Below are positions 47,284 to 56,168 of a stretch of 64,000 nt of DNA, piece by piece. Below the pieces are notes generated by a model. It was not told the DNA's origin, made no database searches, and worked only from the letters and a program-made list of their open reading frames with translations. The stretch is from DATFVA01 sp963711455 (GTDB lineage Bacteria > Bacteroidota > Ignavibacteria > Ignavibacteriales > Ignavibacteriaceae): positions 496,001 to 560,000 of the forward strand of contig CAVQEH010000004.1 in NCBI GenBank assembly GCA_963711455.1. The letters are read 5' to 3'. The translations under genes and the position numbers were made by a program. The stretch's first letter is position 1. Every line of letters begins with the position of its first letter.

Positions 47284-47321
47284 ATCATTTGAATGAAAAC
47301 AAGAGTACTTTGGACAGCTTA

Positions 47322-47343
47322 AAACAAGTTATTTATCTTGTTT
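47322..47343 (+). terminator. Possible weak terminator after CLC gene
   Basis: AAACAAG (47322-47328) pairs with CTTGTTT (47337-47343) around an 8-nt loop, 38 bp after the CLC stop. The stem is AT-rich and no long T run follows. Confidence 0.35.
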
Positions 47344-47459
47344 ACCTTCAGTTGGTATGTCTAAAGCCAAATATCTTTTTAATCTTTATATCCACATCCC
47401 GTCACTAATGATGCCTTTGTAAAAAAGTATTGCTATTATAACAAAAAATAAGTTTGCAA

Positions 47460-47555
47460 CGCTCTCTGGCGGATTCGGTAATCAAGAATTTGTCTGAGTA
47501 CTTTAAACTGGACGATCTTAGTCAAGCTGAGGTTAAATCCTCTGTTACAAAATAA
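47460..47555 (+). pseudogene. Fragment related to the gnd remnant
   Basis: About 31 codons (VIKNLSEYFKLDDLSQAEVKS) closely match the end of the remnant at 42.5 kb (VINNLAEHFKLDDFSLAEVQL). There is no start codon or upstream part. It shows that a piece of the decayed dehydrogenase was duplicated or moved 4.7 kb away. Confidence 0.55.
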
Positions 47556-47576
47556 AATCAAAAATAAATTCTAAAA

Positions 47577-48836
47577 ATGAATAGTTATCTCCTATTAGTC
47601 ATCCTAATGAGTCTTTCAGCGGCTTTTGCATATATCAACTTTAGAGTTATTAAATTGCCTTTTGTTATAGGTTTGTTTTTACTTTCAACTATTCTCTCAC
47701 TTGTGATTTTGAGCAGTAAAATATGGGATGTTGCACACTTCTCTGAAATTAAAAGTATAATTGTACACACAGACATAAGCAACATTATTCTTCAGGTGAT
47801 GCTTGGCTTTTTACTTTTTGCCGGTTCGTTACACACAAATTGGACAGATATTAAAAACCAGCTAAAACCTATAAGCCTACTGGCAGTAGGCGGGGTTATA
47901 ATTTCCACCTTAGTTATTGCATCGATGCTTTATGAATTGTGCAATTTGCTGGGAGTATCCATCGGCTTTATTCATTGTTTAATACTTGGAGCTCTTATTT
48001 CACCCACCGATCCTATTGCAGTTTTAGGAATATTAACCAAAGCAAATGTGTCAAAGAAAATAGAGTCAACCATTGTTGGTGAATCTTTATTTAATGATGG
48101 TATTGGTGTTGTGGTCTTTATTGCTTTATTAGAAACTTTAAAATTAGGAAGTGATAAGATCAACTTTTCACATTTTGGTATTTCATTTCTGCAGGAAGCA
48201 GGCGGAGGTATATTTTTCGGATTTTTATTAGGCTATATTTTATATAAACTTTTAGAATCAATCGACAATTATGAAACGGAAGTTTTACTCACAATTGCCT
48301 TTGTAATGCTGGGCTATACTTTATCATCTTATTTCCAATTATCGGGCGCATTGGCAATGGTGATAATGGGTTTAATGGTGGGAAACTACAAACAAAATAA
48401 AGCTATGAGCGATACCACATTAGAGTATGTTCATAAATTTTGGGAACTGATTGATGTAATTCTGAATGCCATCTTGTTTATAAGTATCGCATTTGTGCTC
48501 GTTGTAATCGATTTTAAGACAACATACATTTTTATAGGTTTGATTACTATTCTTATTGTTTTATTCTCAAGAGTAATTATTGTTTATCTGCCCAAATTAA
48601 TTTTACCAAAGTTTACAAACATAAATAACAATGAAGCTAAACTAATTGTTTGGGGAGGACTTCGTGGAGGGCTTTCCATTGCACTAGTACTCTCATTGCC
48701 AAAAAGCGAAGCTAAACAGATATTAATGATTGCAACTTATATTTGTGTGGTATTCAGCATTTTGGTGCAGGGTTTGACAATTGAAAAAGCAGCAAAGCAT
48801 CTAAACATTAATTATACTGCTCACAACACTGGATAA
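47577..48836 (+). CDS. Na+/H+ antiporter, CPA1/NhaP type
   Basis: A 419-residue cation:proton antiporter with about 12 spans. CPA1 signatures: ILGALISPTDPIAVLGIL (ion-binding Asp in the unwound helix), GESLFNDGIGVVVFIALLE (the Asn-Asp pair) and VWGGLRGGLSIALVLSLP (the conserved Arg helix). It would exchange Na+ or K+ for H+ and so regulate internal pH. It is next to CLC and MscS genes, forming an ion and osmotic balance cluster. No element copy or good ribosome site precedes it. Confidence 0.93.
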   Translation: MNSYLLLVILMSLSAAFAYINFRVIKLPFVIGLFLLSTILSLVILSSKIWDVAHFSEIKSIIVHTDISNIILQVMLGFLLFAGSLHTNWTDIKNQLKPISLLAVGGVIISTLVIASMLYELCNLLGVSIGFIHCLILGALISPTDPIAVLGILTKANVSKKIESTIVGESLFNDGIGVVVFIALLETLKLGSDKINFSHFGISFLQEAGGGIFFGFLLGYILYKLLESIDNYETEVLLTIAFVMLGYTLSSYFQLSGALAMVIMGLMVGNYKQNKAMSDTTLEYVHKFWELIDVILNAILFISIAFVLVVIDFKTTYIFIGLITILIVLFSRVIIVYLPKLILPKFTNINNNEAKLIVWGGLRGGLSIALVLSLPKSEAKQILMIATYICVVFSILVQGLTIEKAAKHLNINYTAHNTG

Positions 48837-49003
48837 TTAATTTAAAACAAAAGGAATACGACACTAAGAACAGAAACTATTTAATAATTAAACCGTCAAT
48901 TATTTTTCCTAAAAGAAGAAAGACATTTAAAATAAACCTGGAAAAATCAAAAAAGAATTACGGAAAATAATTTCGAAATTATAACGGTTAATTTGCCGTG
49001 AAA

Positions 49004-49909
49004 TTAATCTGTATCAACTTTTGGCTGGCTTACCTTGAGTTCAGTATTCTTAATATGCAAATCTCTCTGCGGAAAAGGTATCTCGATGTTGTTTTCCCTG
49101 AATTTTTTAAATATTTCAAAATAAAGTTTGCTTTTCAGGAATCCCGGTGTGGTTATGTAACTGCTTGTCCAGATCAGTAGATTAAAATTAAGTGAACTGT
49201 CGCCAAATTCTTTAAAAAGTACAACAGGTTCCGGATTTTTTAAAACTCCATCTTCTTTATCCGCAACTTCCAGTAAAATTTGCTTTACATTTTCAGGATC
49301 TTCTTTATAAGCCACCCCCACCGGAATACTGAATCTCACATTTCTATCATTGTGGCTCCAATTAATAACTGTTGATGAAATAAATTCGGAGTTAGGAACG
49401 ATCACCGAAATATTATCATTTGTTACAATCGTTGTAGATCTCATAGAAATCATCATAACATCACCAAAGACTTCTCCAACCTGGATCCTGTCGCCGACTT
49501 TTATCGGCCTTTCAAAAAGAATAATTATTCCGCTTACCAAATTGTTTGTTACATTCTGTAAACCGAAACCTATACCAATACCAAGAGCACCGGCAAGTAT
49601 AGTAATCGTACTCAGGTTAATTCCAACGGTTTGTATAACAATTATAAGCCCGAGCACAAGAACGCTGTAACGAATAATCGTACCGACAGCGAGCCGCACT
49701 CCCAGTTCTACTTTGCTTCTGGAAAGGACCTTGTAGATCATCCATTTTTTTATCTTTGCAGTAATAAAGAAAAGAAGCCAGGCAAGAAAAATAAAGTAAA
49801 GTAGAGTCCAGAGTGTTATTGAAGTATTCCCGATATCAATAAGATGAATGCTGAGGAAATCTTTTACATCATTAAAATATTTTTGTATTTGCTTAAAAAA
49901 TTCAATCAT
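49004..49909 (-). CDS. MscS-family mechanosensitive channel
   Basis: A 301-residue small-conductance mechanosensitive channel. Three N-terminal spans end in the pore helix region SVLVLGLIIVIQTVGINLSTITILAGALGIGIGFGLQNVTNNLVSGIIILFERPIKVGD-type sequence, whose IGFGLQ and FERPI blocks are diagnostic. The cytoplasmic cage follows (VFGDVMMISMRSTTI, VPNSEFIS, NWSHNDRNVRFSIPVG) and ends in the FPQRDLHIKN family end. It opens when membrane tension rises, releasing solutes. It runs opposite to its neighbours and overlaps none. Confidence 0.94.
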   Translation of the reverse strand: MIEFFKQIQKYFNDVKDFLSIHLIDIGNTSITLWTLLYFIFLAWLLFFITAKIKKWMIYKVLSRSKVELGVRLAVGTIIRYSVLVLGLIIVIQTVGINLSTITILAGALGIGIGFGLQNVTNNLVSGIIILFERPIKVGDRIQVGEVFGDVMMISMRSTTIVTNDNISVIVPNSEFISSTVINWSHNDRNVRFSIPVGVAYKEDPENVKQILLEVADKEDGVLKNPEPVVLFKEFGDSSLNFNLLIWTSSYITTPGFLKSKLYFEIFKKFRENNIEIPFPQRDLHIKNTELKVSQPKVDTD

Positions 49910-50088
49910 ATAAGTGTCGGGAGATATATCCTATAGATAATTTAATTTATCAAAATGATCCGTTAATAAAATATATTTATTAAGTGGCTAATTAGCGCTT
50001 TGTCATATTTATTAAGGTTCAGCTTAATCCTTGTTTTTCAATCACGATATAACATACAACAAACCACGAACAGATGCTTCATCCAAAA

Positions 50089-50150
50089 GATGTAGTCCTT
50101 TTTTCATCCTTTTGATTGATTGAATAACAATCTTACTCTCCCTACATTGT
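50089..50150 (+). promoter_or_regulatory. Regulon promoter element, copy 15
   Basis: GATGTAG (50089), CATCC (50105-50109), GATTG (50118-50122) and TACATTGT (50143-50150), a top-quality copy. The small membrane protein begins 50 nt later. Confidence 0.8.
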
Positions 50151-50199
50151 AAAAGTATTATTGAAGGTTCGATAAAATAAGTTATTCATGGGTGAAGTT

Positions 50200-50436
50200 A
50201 TGAATGAAACAAATTATAGGTTCATAGGTTATGCGTTGCTGGTAGCATTGGTTATGTTTTTATATCTTGACGGCGGAACAGTGATGAATGGTGGTACGAA
50301 TGGAATAATGGGACAGCATGACTGGATGAGCTTTAATGAATGGGGATTGCCTATTAAATTAGGCATCATTGTTTTTTTTATTTTGATTACTTTTTTATTA
50401 TTCAAAAAGAGCATTTTTCGGGTCAAAGATTTATAA
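50200..50436 (+). CDS. Small two-span membrane protein (MNGG family, copy C)
   Basis: A 78-residue relative of 27684 and 43150: MNETNYRFIGYALLVALVMFLYL, the loop TVMNGGTNGIMGQHDW and a second span (LGIIVFFILITFLLF) with a basic end. The frame opens at an ATG at 50188, but GGTGAAG lies before the ATG at 50200 and relatives start MNx there. A tiny Lys-rich protein follows 56 bp later, probably on the same element-driven transcript. Confidence 0.75.
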   Translation: MNETNYRFIGYALLVALVMFLYLDGGTVMNGGTNGIMGQHDWMSFNEWGLPIKLGIIVFFILITFLLFKKSIFRVKDL

Positions 50437-50492
50437 CAAATTAAAATAATCCATTCTCATCCCGCGAATCAATTTTAATCAAAGGAGAAAAA

Positions 50493-50627
50493 ATGAGCAA
50501 AGGTCAAAACACAAAAAAAGGTTCTAAAAAAGAACCTTTAAAAACCATGAAGGAAAAAAAGGCAGCTAAAAGAGAAAAGAAAAATGATAAAAATAAACCG
50601 GGAATTCTGGATTCAAAGTTTAATTAA
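50493..50627 (+). CDS. Tiny Lys-rich protein (44 aa), copy A
   Basis: A 44-residue, extremely basic protein: Lys-rich through residue 34, with an AAKREKK centre, ending in KPG.LDSKFN. It has a perfect AAAGGAG site 6 nt before the ATG and a second copy at 55975 with conservative changes and the same end (D-S-K-F-N), which supports translation. Charge and lack of hydrophobic core suggest a nucleic-acid or ribosome-binding peptide, probably disordered. No known family recognised. The DNA after it is also duplicated, up to the break near 50790. Confidence 0.75.
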   Translation: MSKGQNTKKGSKKEPLKTMKEKKAAKREKKNDKNKPGILDSKFN

Positions 50628-50679
50628 CCTGTAATTGCTACCGGGAGAAAAAAATCTGCCGGACAGTACCGGCTCATTT

Positions 50680-50793
50680 AATATTAAATATCTCTCATCT
50701 TTCAAACAATAGTTTTATATAAGCAGGAAGTCCAGGACTGGCTTCTGCAAGCCTGATTATCAGCAGTTCTCCACTGTAATAAAAAGAAACCCG
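50680..50793 (-). pseudogene. Tail fragment of the HEFIH metalloprotease gene
   Basis: On the minus strand this reads YSGELLIIRLAEASPGLPAYIKLLFER, the same as the end of the intact gene at 56169-57020 (YSGEKLIARLAETKPGLPA, then MKLLFEK). About 110 bp match, then similarity stops abruptly at ACCCG (50789-50793). It was left by the duplication that also made the second Lys-rich gene. Confidence 0.75.
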
Positions 50794-51299
50794 ATAAAAA
50801 AGAATTAAAAGGATAAAAAGCCTATTTCCCCCAAAATGGAAGATATCCAAAGACTGTTCATTTGCCTGAAGTTCACCGTTTTGAACTGGAACATAAAAAC
50901 CAGGAATTAAGAATTGCACAATATGAGATTAAAGTATCCAGAAATAAGTATGTAAATATCTTTGATTTTTTCACCTATCTCATCTTTACCATAGATCCGG
51001 ATAGTGTAATTATACGGGCAAATTTAAACACAAGTAAAATGTTTGGAATTACGCGGAAGAAATTAATTAAAACTAAAACTTTATGGATAAACTAAATTGT
51101 TAGATTGACACTTCGTGAAAAGCAAATAACTGAATTAATTTCCAGTCTCTTTGCAAACCAGGAGATTGAGCAAAAACTTCATATATCCACCCACATTGTA
51201 AAAAGTCACGTGCATAATATTCTTGGAAAATTAGCTCTGAATATCCAAATACAGACTGGTGAGTACGCATATTTTGAAAATTCTGAAAGGAAAAAATAA
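50789..51299 (+). pseudogene. PAS fragment joined to a LuxR-type HTH end, decayed
   Basis: From 50789 the sequence is a worn copy of the beginning of the kinase at 3302: PDKKELKG, stop, then FELEHKNQELRIAQYEIKVSRNKYVN and IDPDSVIIRANLNTSKMFGI. It breaks off at the same place as the PAS frame of that gene. From 51105 a different end follows: LTLREKQITELISSLFANQE, then IEQKLHISTHIVKSHVHNIL, a LuxR/GerE-type DNA-binding helix-turn-helix. Several frames are closed and there is no start, so it is not expressed as a protein. It may be the relic of a PAS-LuxR regulator. Confidence 0.72.
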
Positions 51300-51355
51300 A
51301 TTCTGCTTCCGAAATAATTGAATAATTTACTTACCTATAAGCTTCTCATGTTATA

Positions 51356-51417
51356 AATTTAGTCCTATTTTCACCCCTTTGCATCATTTTGCCATGGCAC
51401 TCTTTTAGAACATATAT
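51356..51417 (+). promoter_or_regulatory. Weak copy of the regulon promoter element
   Basis: AATTTAG (51357), CACCC for CATCC (51372-51376), CATTT for GATTG (51385) and a poor -7 (ACATATAT). No gene starts close behind: 51300-51790 is otherwise AT-rich, with no coding signal I can support. The multi-PAS kinase begins 374 nt later. Confidence 0.35.
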
Positions 51418-51790
51418 TTCTATTGGAAATGATTTACAAAATCTAATAGACACTTCATTTCAACTAAAAGAGGTTGAGGTTTATAATAATTAAACAAAGG
51501 AAAACACAAACCCGTGAGAGATTATTAAAAATAAATGTTTGCAGAAGAAGAAGGTCTGTATTAATTTATATTATTGAAAAGATATTTTGTGCAGTTTAGT
51601 CTGCGAAACATAAATTCACTTGACATCATATTTTCATGCCATCTCTTAACCAGAAAGCAAACAACCTCAATGTATTGTTTATTTAATGAAATGATTAAAA
51701 ATGAACTTTTACTTAAAGCGAAATTAGTTTGAATTAAGAATGATCCACTGTAACTTGAAAAGCTGAAAAAGAATTGGATAAGACAGTTGA

Positions 51791-54700
51791 ATGATCTTAT
51801 TGGAACTAATATATAATTTATCTTTACTTGTTGCCCTGAGTGTTATCTCTGGTTTTTTATATAAGCGATACCCAGAAATTTCCTTTAAGGGGAGTATTAG
51901 TCAGGGACTCCTTTTCGGAATTGTTGCAATTATTGGCATGATGAGGCCGTTGGTTTTTAGTGAGGGATTAATTTTTGACGGTCGTTCTGTTGTTTTAAGT
52001 GTATCTGCTTTATTCTTCGGTCCGGTTTCCGGGGCAATTGCCGGAATTATGGCATTAATTTTTCGGTTATACCAGGGCGGTTCCGGAACAGTTCCCGGAA
52101 CATTGGTTATTATTTCCTCCGTAACCATAGGAACGATTTTCTACTTACAAAGAAAGAAGACGAATAAAGGATTAACAGTTAGTCGTTTACTTTATTTTGG
52201 ACTGACAGTTCATATCGTAATGCTGCTTATGATGTTCTCACTCCCCTTTTCAACAGCAATTTCTGTAATACAGCAAATAGGAATTCCTGTTATTATTAGT
52301 CATCCCCTGGCAACAATCCTAATTGGCAAGATACTTATCGATCAGGAAGTGAACACCAGGGTTTTTGAAGATATAAAAGCCAATGAATTTAAATATCGGT
52401 ATATGTTTGCCAATAATCCTCAGCCAATGTTTATTTATGACCTGGAGACCTTGACTTTTCTTGAAATCAATAACTCTGCCATTTCCCATTATGGTTATAC
52501 AAGGGAAGAATTTCTTTCAATGACTTTAAAAGATATTTGTTCGGCAGAGGATACAGAGGCATTAAAACGGACTATTGAACTTACACGAAAATCTCACAAT
52601 GGTGTTGATGAATCACGTCATCTGAAGAAGAACGGTGAAATTATTAATGTCGAGTTGATTTCAACATCTATTACATATAATAACCGTAGCGCCCGACATG
52701 TAATGGTAAATGACATCACATTACGTAAACGGACTGAGCTGGAACGCGAGATAATGTTTGAAATTACTAATGCACTGACGACCAATTCGAACCAGGATGA
52801 CTTAATAAAATTGATACACAGTGCATTACAGAAAGCAATTTATGCAGAAAATTTCTTCGTTGCTCTTTATGATAAAGAAACAGGGCTTTATAGCTTTCCC
52901 TATTTTGTAGATAAATTTGATCCAACCCCCCATCCTGTGGCGATGAAGAAAAGTTGTACCGCTTACGTCTTCCGTACAGGCAAACCATTACTGCTTACAC
53001 AAGAGTTGTTCGATCAACTTGTAGAAAAGGATGAAGTTGAATTAGTAGGTTCAAACTCACCATCCTGGGTTGGTGTACCGCTTCAAACCCAATCCGGAAC
53101 AATAGGAGTCTTGGTCCTTCAACACTACGAGAAGGAAAATGTGTATTCTGAATCCGATGTTAATTTTCTTGCCAGTGTGGGAAACCAGATTGCCATTGTT
53201 ATGGAAAGGAAGATTGCCGATGATGCACTTCGTAAAAGTGAAGAAAGGTTCAGAACTATTTTTGATGAGTCCCCAATAGGTATTGAACTTTACAGATCGG
53301 ACGGGATGCAGGTGGCAGCAAATAGGGCCTCATTAAAAATGTTTGGAATATTAGATCAATCTGAAATTCATGGGATTTAATTTGTTTGATGGTACCAGCC
53401 TTGATGTCGAAAAAATAAAAAAGCTGCACGGGGGAGAACCAGTTGTATATCAGGTGGTTTTTGATTTTGAGAAAGTAAAACAACTTAAACAATATAAGAC
53501 CAACAGGATTGGAAAAGCCTATTTTGATTATATCATAACTCCCCTCTTAGACAAAAAAAGCAAAATCATAAATGGTTATCTTTTGCAGGTACAGGATATA
53601 AGTGAACGTAAACATGCAGAAGAAGATTTACGGAAAGAACGGTTATTACTGCGAACAGTAATCGATAACATCCCGGATTCAATTTATTGCAAGGACACTT
53701 CCTACAGAAAGACACTTGCCAACAAGAGTGACTTACGTTATATGGGCGTGAATTCGGAAAGCGAAATTTTAGGGAAGACGGATTTTGATTTATTTTCCAA
53801 AGAGCATGCTGAAAAATCCTATGCTGTTGATCAATCTGTTTTAAATACCGGTAAACCAATACTCAACACTGAAGAATATTTGCTCGATGAGAATGGACAA
53901 CAGCAATGGCTTCTTACCTCAAAACTGCCAATGAAAGATGATAAAGGTGATATTATTGGTATTGTGGGTATAGGCCGAAACATCACAGAGCGCAGACGTA
54001 ATGAAGAAGCACTTAGTGAAAGTGAAAAACGATACCGCACGGTGCTGGAGCAATCTATAGAAGCAATCTATCTTTATGACTTACATACCAAAACTGTACT
54101 CGAAGCTAATCCTGCATTTTGTGATCTGATGGGGTATACCGCCGAAGAGGTAAAATCCTTATCGTTATATGATATTGTTGCCAATGACAAATCCAGCATT
54201 GACACATATATGCAAAAATTGTCATCCACCGGCGGAATGCCATTGGGAGAACGTATCTGGCGCAGAAAAGATGGCTCATCTGTTCAGGTTGAAGTAACTG
54301 CAAATAAGATTGAACTAGGTGGTAGGGAGATACTGTTTTTTGTCGGGCGTGATATTACTGAACGCAAAAGAGCAGAGCAGTCTCTGAAGGAAAGTGAAAT
54401 AAAGTTAAATGTTATCCTTCAATCGACGGCTGATGGTATCCTGGCAATTGATGCAAACGGGAAAGTCATAAAAACAAATGAGCGGTTTGCACAACTCTGG
54501 CGTATTTCACAAAGTATAATTGATTCAGGCGATGACAATACCTTATTGGATTCTATTTTAGGGCAATTGATTGACCCGGATAAATTTATTTCTAAAGTGA
54601 AAATGCTTTACAATTCTTCCGATGAAGATTTGGACCAAATTTATTTTAAAGATGGACGAGTTTTTGAAAGATACTCTGCTCCGCTTGTAATGCCCGATAA

Positions 54701-55487
54701 ATCTTTAGGGCGTGTTTGGTCTTTCCGCGATATTACAAAACAGAAACATGCAGAAGAAGAAATAAACACACGTAATAAACAACTTTCAAAACTTAATGCG
54801 GAAAAAGATAAATTCTTTTCAATCATTGCGCACGATCTGAAAAGTCCTTTCAACGGATTCTTAAATCTGACAGAACTGATGGCAGAAAGAAGTGACGAAT
54901 TTTCTTTGGCTGAATTTGTTGAAAACAGTAAATTACTGAACGAATCAGCCCGCAATCTTTATAAGCTTTTGGAAAATTTGTTGACGTGGGCGCAAATGCA
55001 GAGAGACTTAATAACTTTTATTCCAAAAGAATTTAATCTGTCCGATACAATTTTGCAAAACATTGAAATTATTAATCAAAGAGCTTTACAAAAAGGAATT
55101 ACCATAATTAATGAAGTTCCAGCCACTGAGAGAATTTATGCAGATGAAAAAATGATTGATACAATATTTAGAAATCTTTTATCTAACGCAGTTAAATTCA
55201 CAGGAGGAGGCGGAAGAGTTTTTATTAAATCCGAGCAATCGGATAATAATATAATAACAATTACAGTTGAGGATACAGGCATCGGGATTCCTGAAAATGA
55301 TATTAAAAAACTTTTTAAGACAGAAGAAAAAGTTAGCACTGTGGGAACAGAGGGCGAATCTAGCACGGGTTTGGGATTATTGCTCTGCAGGGAGTTTATA
55401 GAAAGAAACGGTGGAAAGATTTGGGTGGAAAGTGAAAAAGGGAAAGGGTCAAAATTTACTTTCACTTTACTCAAATCAATATCATAA
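51791..55487 (+). pseudogene. Multi-PAS/GAF hybrid sensor histidine kinase, one frameshift
   Basis: A membrane-bound sensor kinase of about 1,230 residues. Six hydrophobic segments form a LytS-type 5TM module (LLFGIVAIIGMMRP, then DGRSVVLSVSALFFGPVSGAIAGI). Then PAS (YMFANNPQPMFIYD), GAF (ALQKAIYAENFFVALYDKETG, APQ-like SPSWVGVPL), and four more PAS units, and the kinase: SIIAHDLKSPFNGF (His), NLLSNAVKFTGGGG (N), DTGIGIPEND (G1), GESSTGLGLLLC (G2). The frame breaks near 53375, within a PAS domain; dropping one G from CATGGGATT joins both parts (IHGFNLFDGT). No receiver domain is present. The last part is a paralogue of the kinase at 3302-4591. Confidence 0.9.
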
Positions 55488-55540
55488 ATTTATCACCTTT
55501 TTAAAACAACTATTAATTTACCGTTGAATATTACTAATGC

Positions 55541-55602
55541 AATCTAATCCCTTTTTCATTTGTTCAATTCTTTTTTACAAGTATCACATTTAATAAATTC
55601 AT
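55541..55602 (+). promoter_or_regulatory. Decayed copy of the regulon promoter element
   Basis: AATCTAATC and CTTTTTCATT (55541-55560) match the centre of the element, but CATCC is CATTT and the downstream half is poor. It lies in front of the radical SAM remnant. Confidence 0.3.
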
Positions 55603-55676
55603 TATGGATTGATCTTAACCCAAATAATATCTCATTATAACGATGTTTGAATTTTAAATTAAACTGAAGAGAATTA

Positions 55677-55898
55677 ATGAATCATAAGCTGGAAACAGGA
55701 ATAAAAGTATTTCATCTTAATCCTAATTTTGTTTTTGCTCTTTTCAGATCAATATATAAACTGGGGTTATTAGGAAAAGAAAGAATTTACTACTGGAAAT
55801 TATTTTTCTGGTTCTTCTTCCGGAAACAGCAGTTGTTCTCTTTAGCTATCCTTTTTACAATTTATGGATATCATTTCAGAAAAATATCTGAAGGTTGA
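55677..55898 (+). pseudogene. Second remnant of DUF4070 radical SAM tail
   Basis: An open frame of 73 codons whose body (VFHLNPNFVFALFRSIYKLG, ERIYYWKLFFWFFFRKQQLF, SLAILFTIYGYHFRKIS) is the same tail as at 5170-5365 (HLNPNYILHLFRSMIKLG, then SLAILFTIYGFYFKKIS). All catalytic parts of the radical SAM protein are absent. It lies 190 bp after a histidine kinase, as does the first copy. Although open and starting with ATG, it most likely is a relic. The chance that this short tail was kept as a membrane-associated peptide is small. Confidence 0.6.
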
Positions 55899-55974
55899 TA
55901 TTAAATATCGTATTTTACCTTAGATAAATTGTCCTTTATTGTTTGGAAAGATTCTTTAAAGAAGGAGAAGGAAA

Positions 55975-56109
55975 ATGAGTAAAGGTCAGGATGCCAAAAA
56001 AGGTTCGAAGAAGGAGCCGTTGAAATCAAAGAAAGAAAAAAGGGCGGCTAAAAGAGAAAAGAAAAATGAGAAGAATAAACCGGGAACTTTAGATTCAAAG
56101 TTTAATTAG
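55975..56109 (+). CDS. Tiny Lys-rich protein (44 aa), copy B
   Basis: Twin of the gene at 50493: equal length, about 84% identical, starting MSKGQDAKKGSKKEPLKSKK and ending TLDSKFN. GAAGGAGAAGG lies before the ATG. DNA changes between the copies are mostly silent or conservative, as expected for a translated gene. No promoter element copy of good quality is nearby. Function unknown; a basic, disordered nucleic-acid-binding peptide is the simplest guess. Confidence 0.75.
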   Translation: MSKGQDAKKGSKKEPLKSKKEKRAAKREKKNEKNKPGTLDSKFN

Positions 56110-56168
56110 TCTGTGACTGCTTGCCGGGAGAAATAAATCTGCCGGACAATACTGTGACTCATTTAATA

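Noticed and set aside
48998..49180. 60-codon + frame within the MscS gene
   Set aside because: It lies inside a well-supported channel gene on the other strand and has no features of its own.
5556..55602. Repeats read as a CRISPR or transposon end
   Set aside because: The copies are hundreds to thousands of bases apart, all in one direction and always at promoter distance from genes. There are no spacers, target duplications or transposase.
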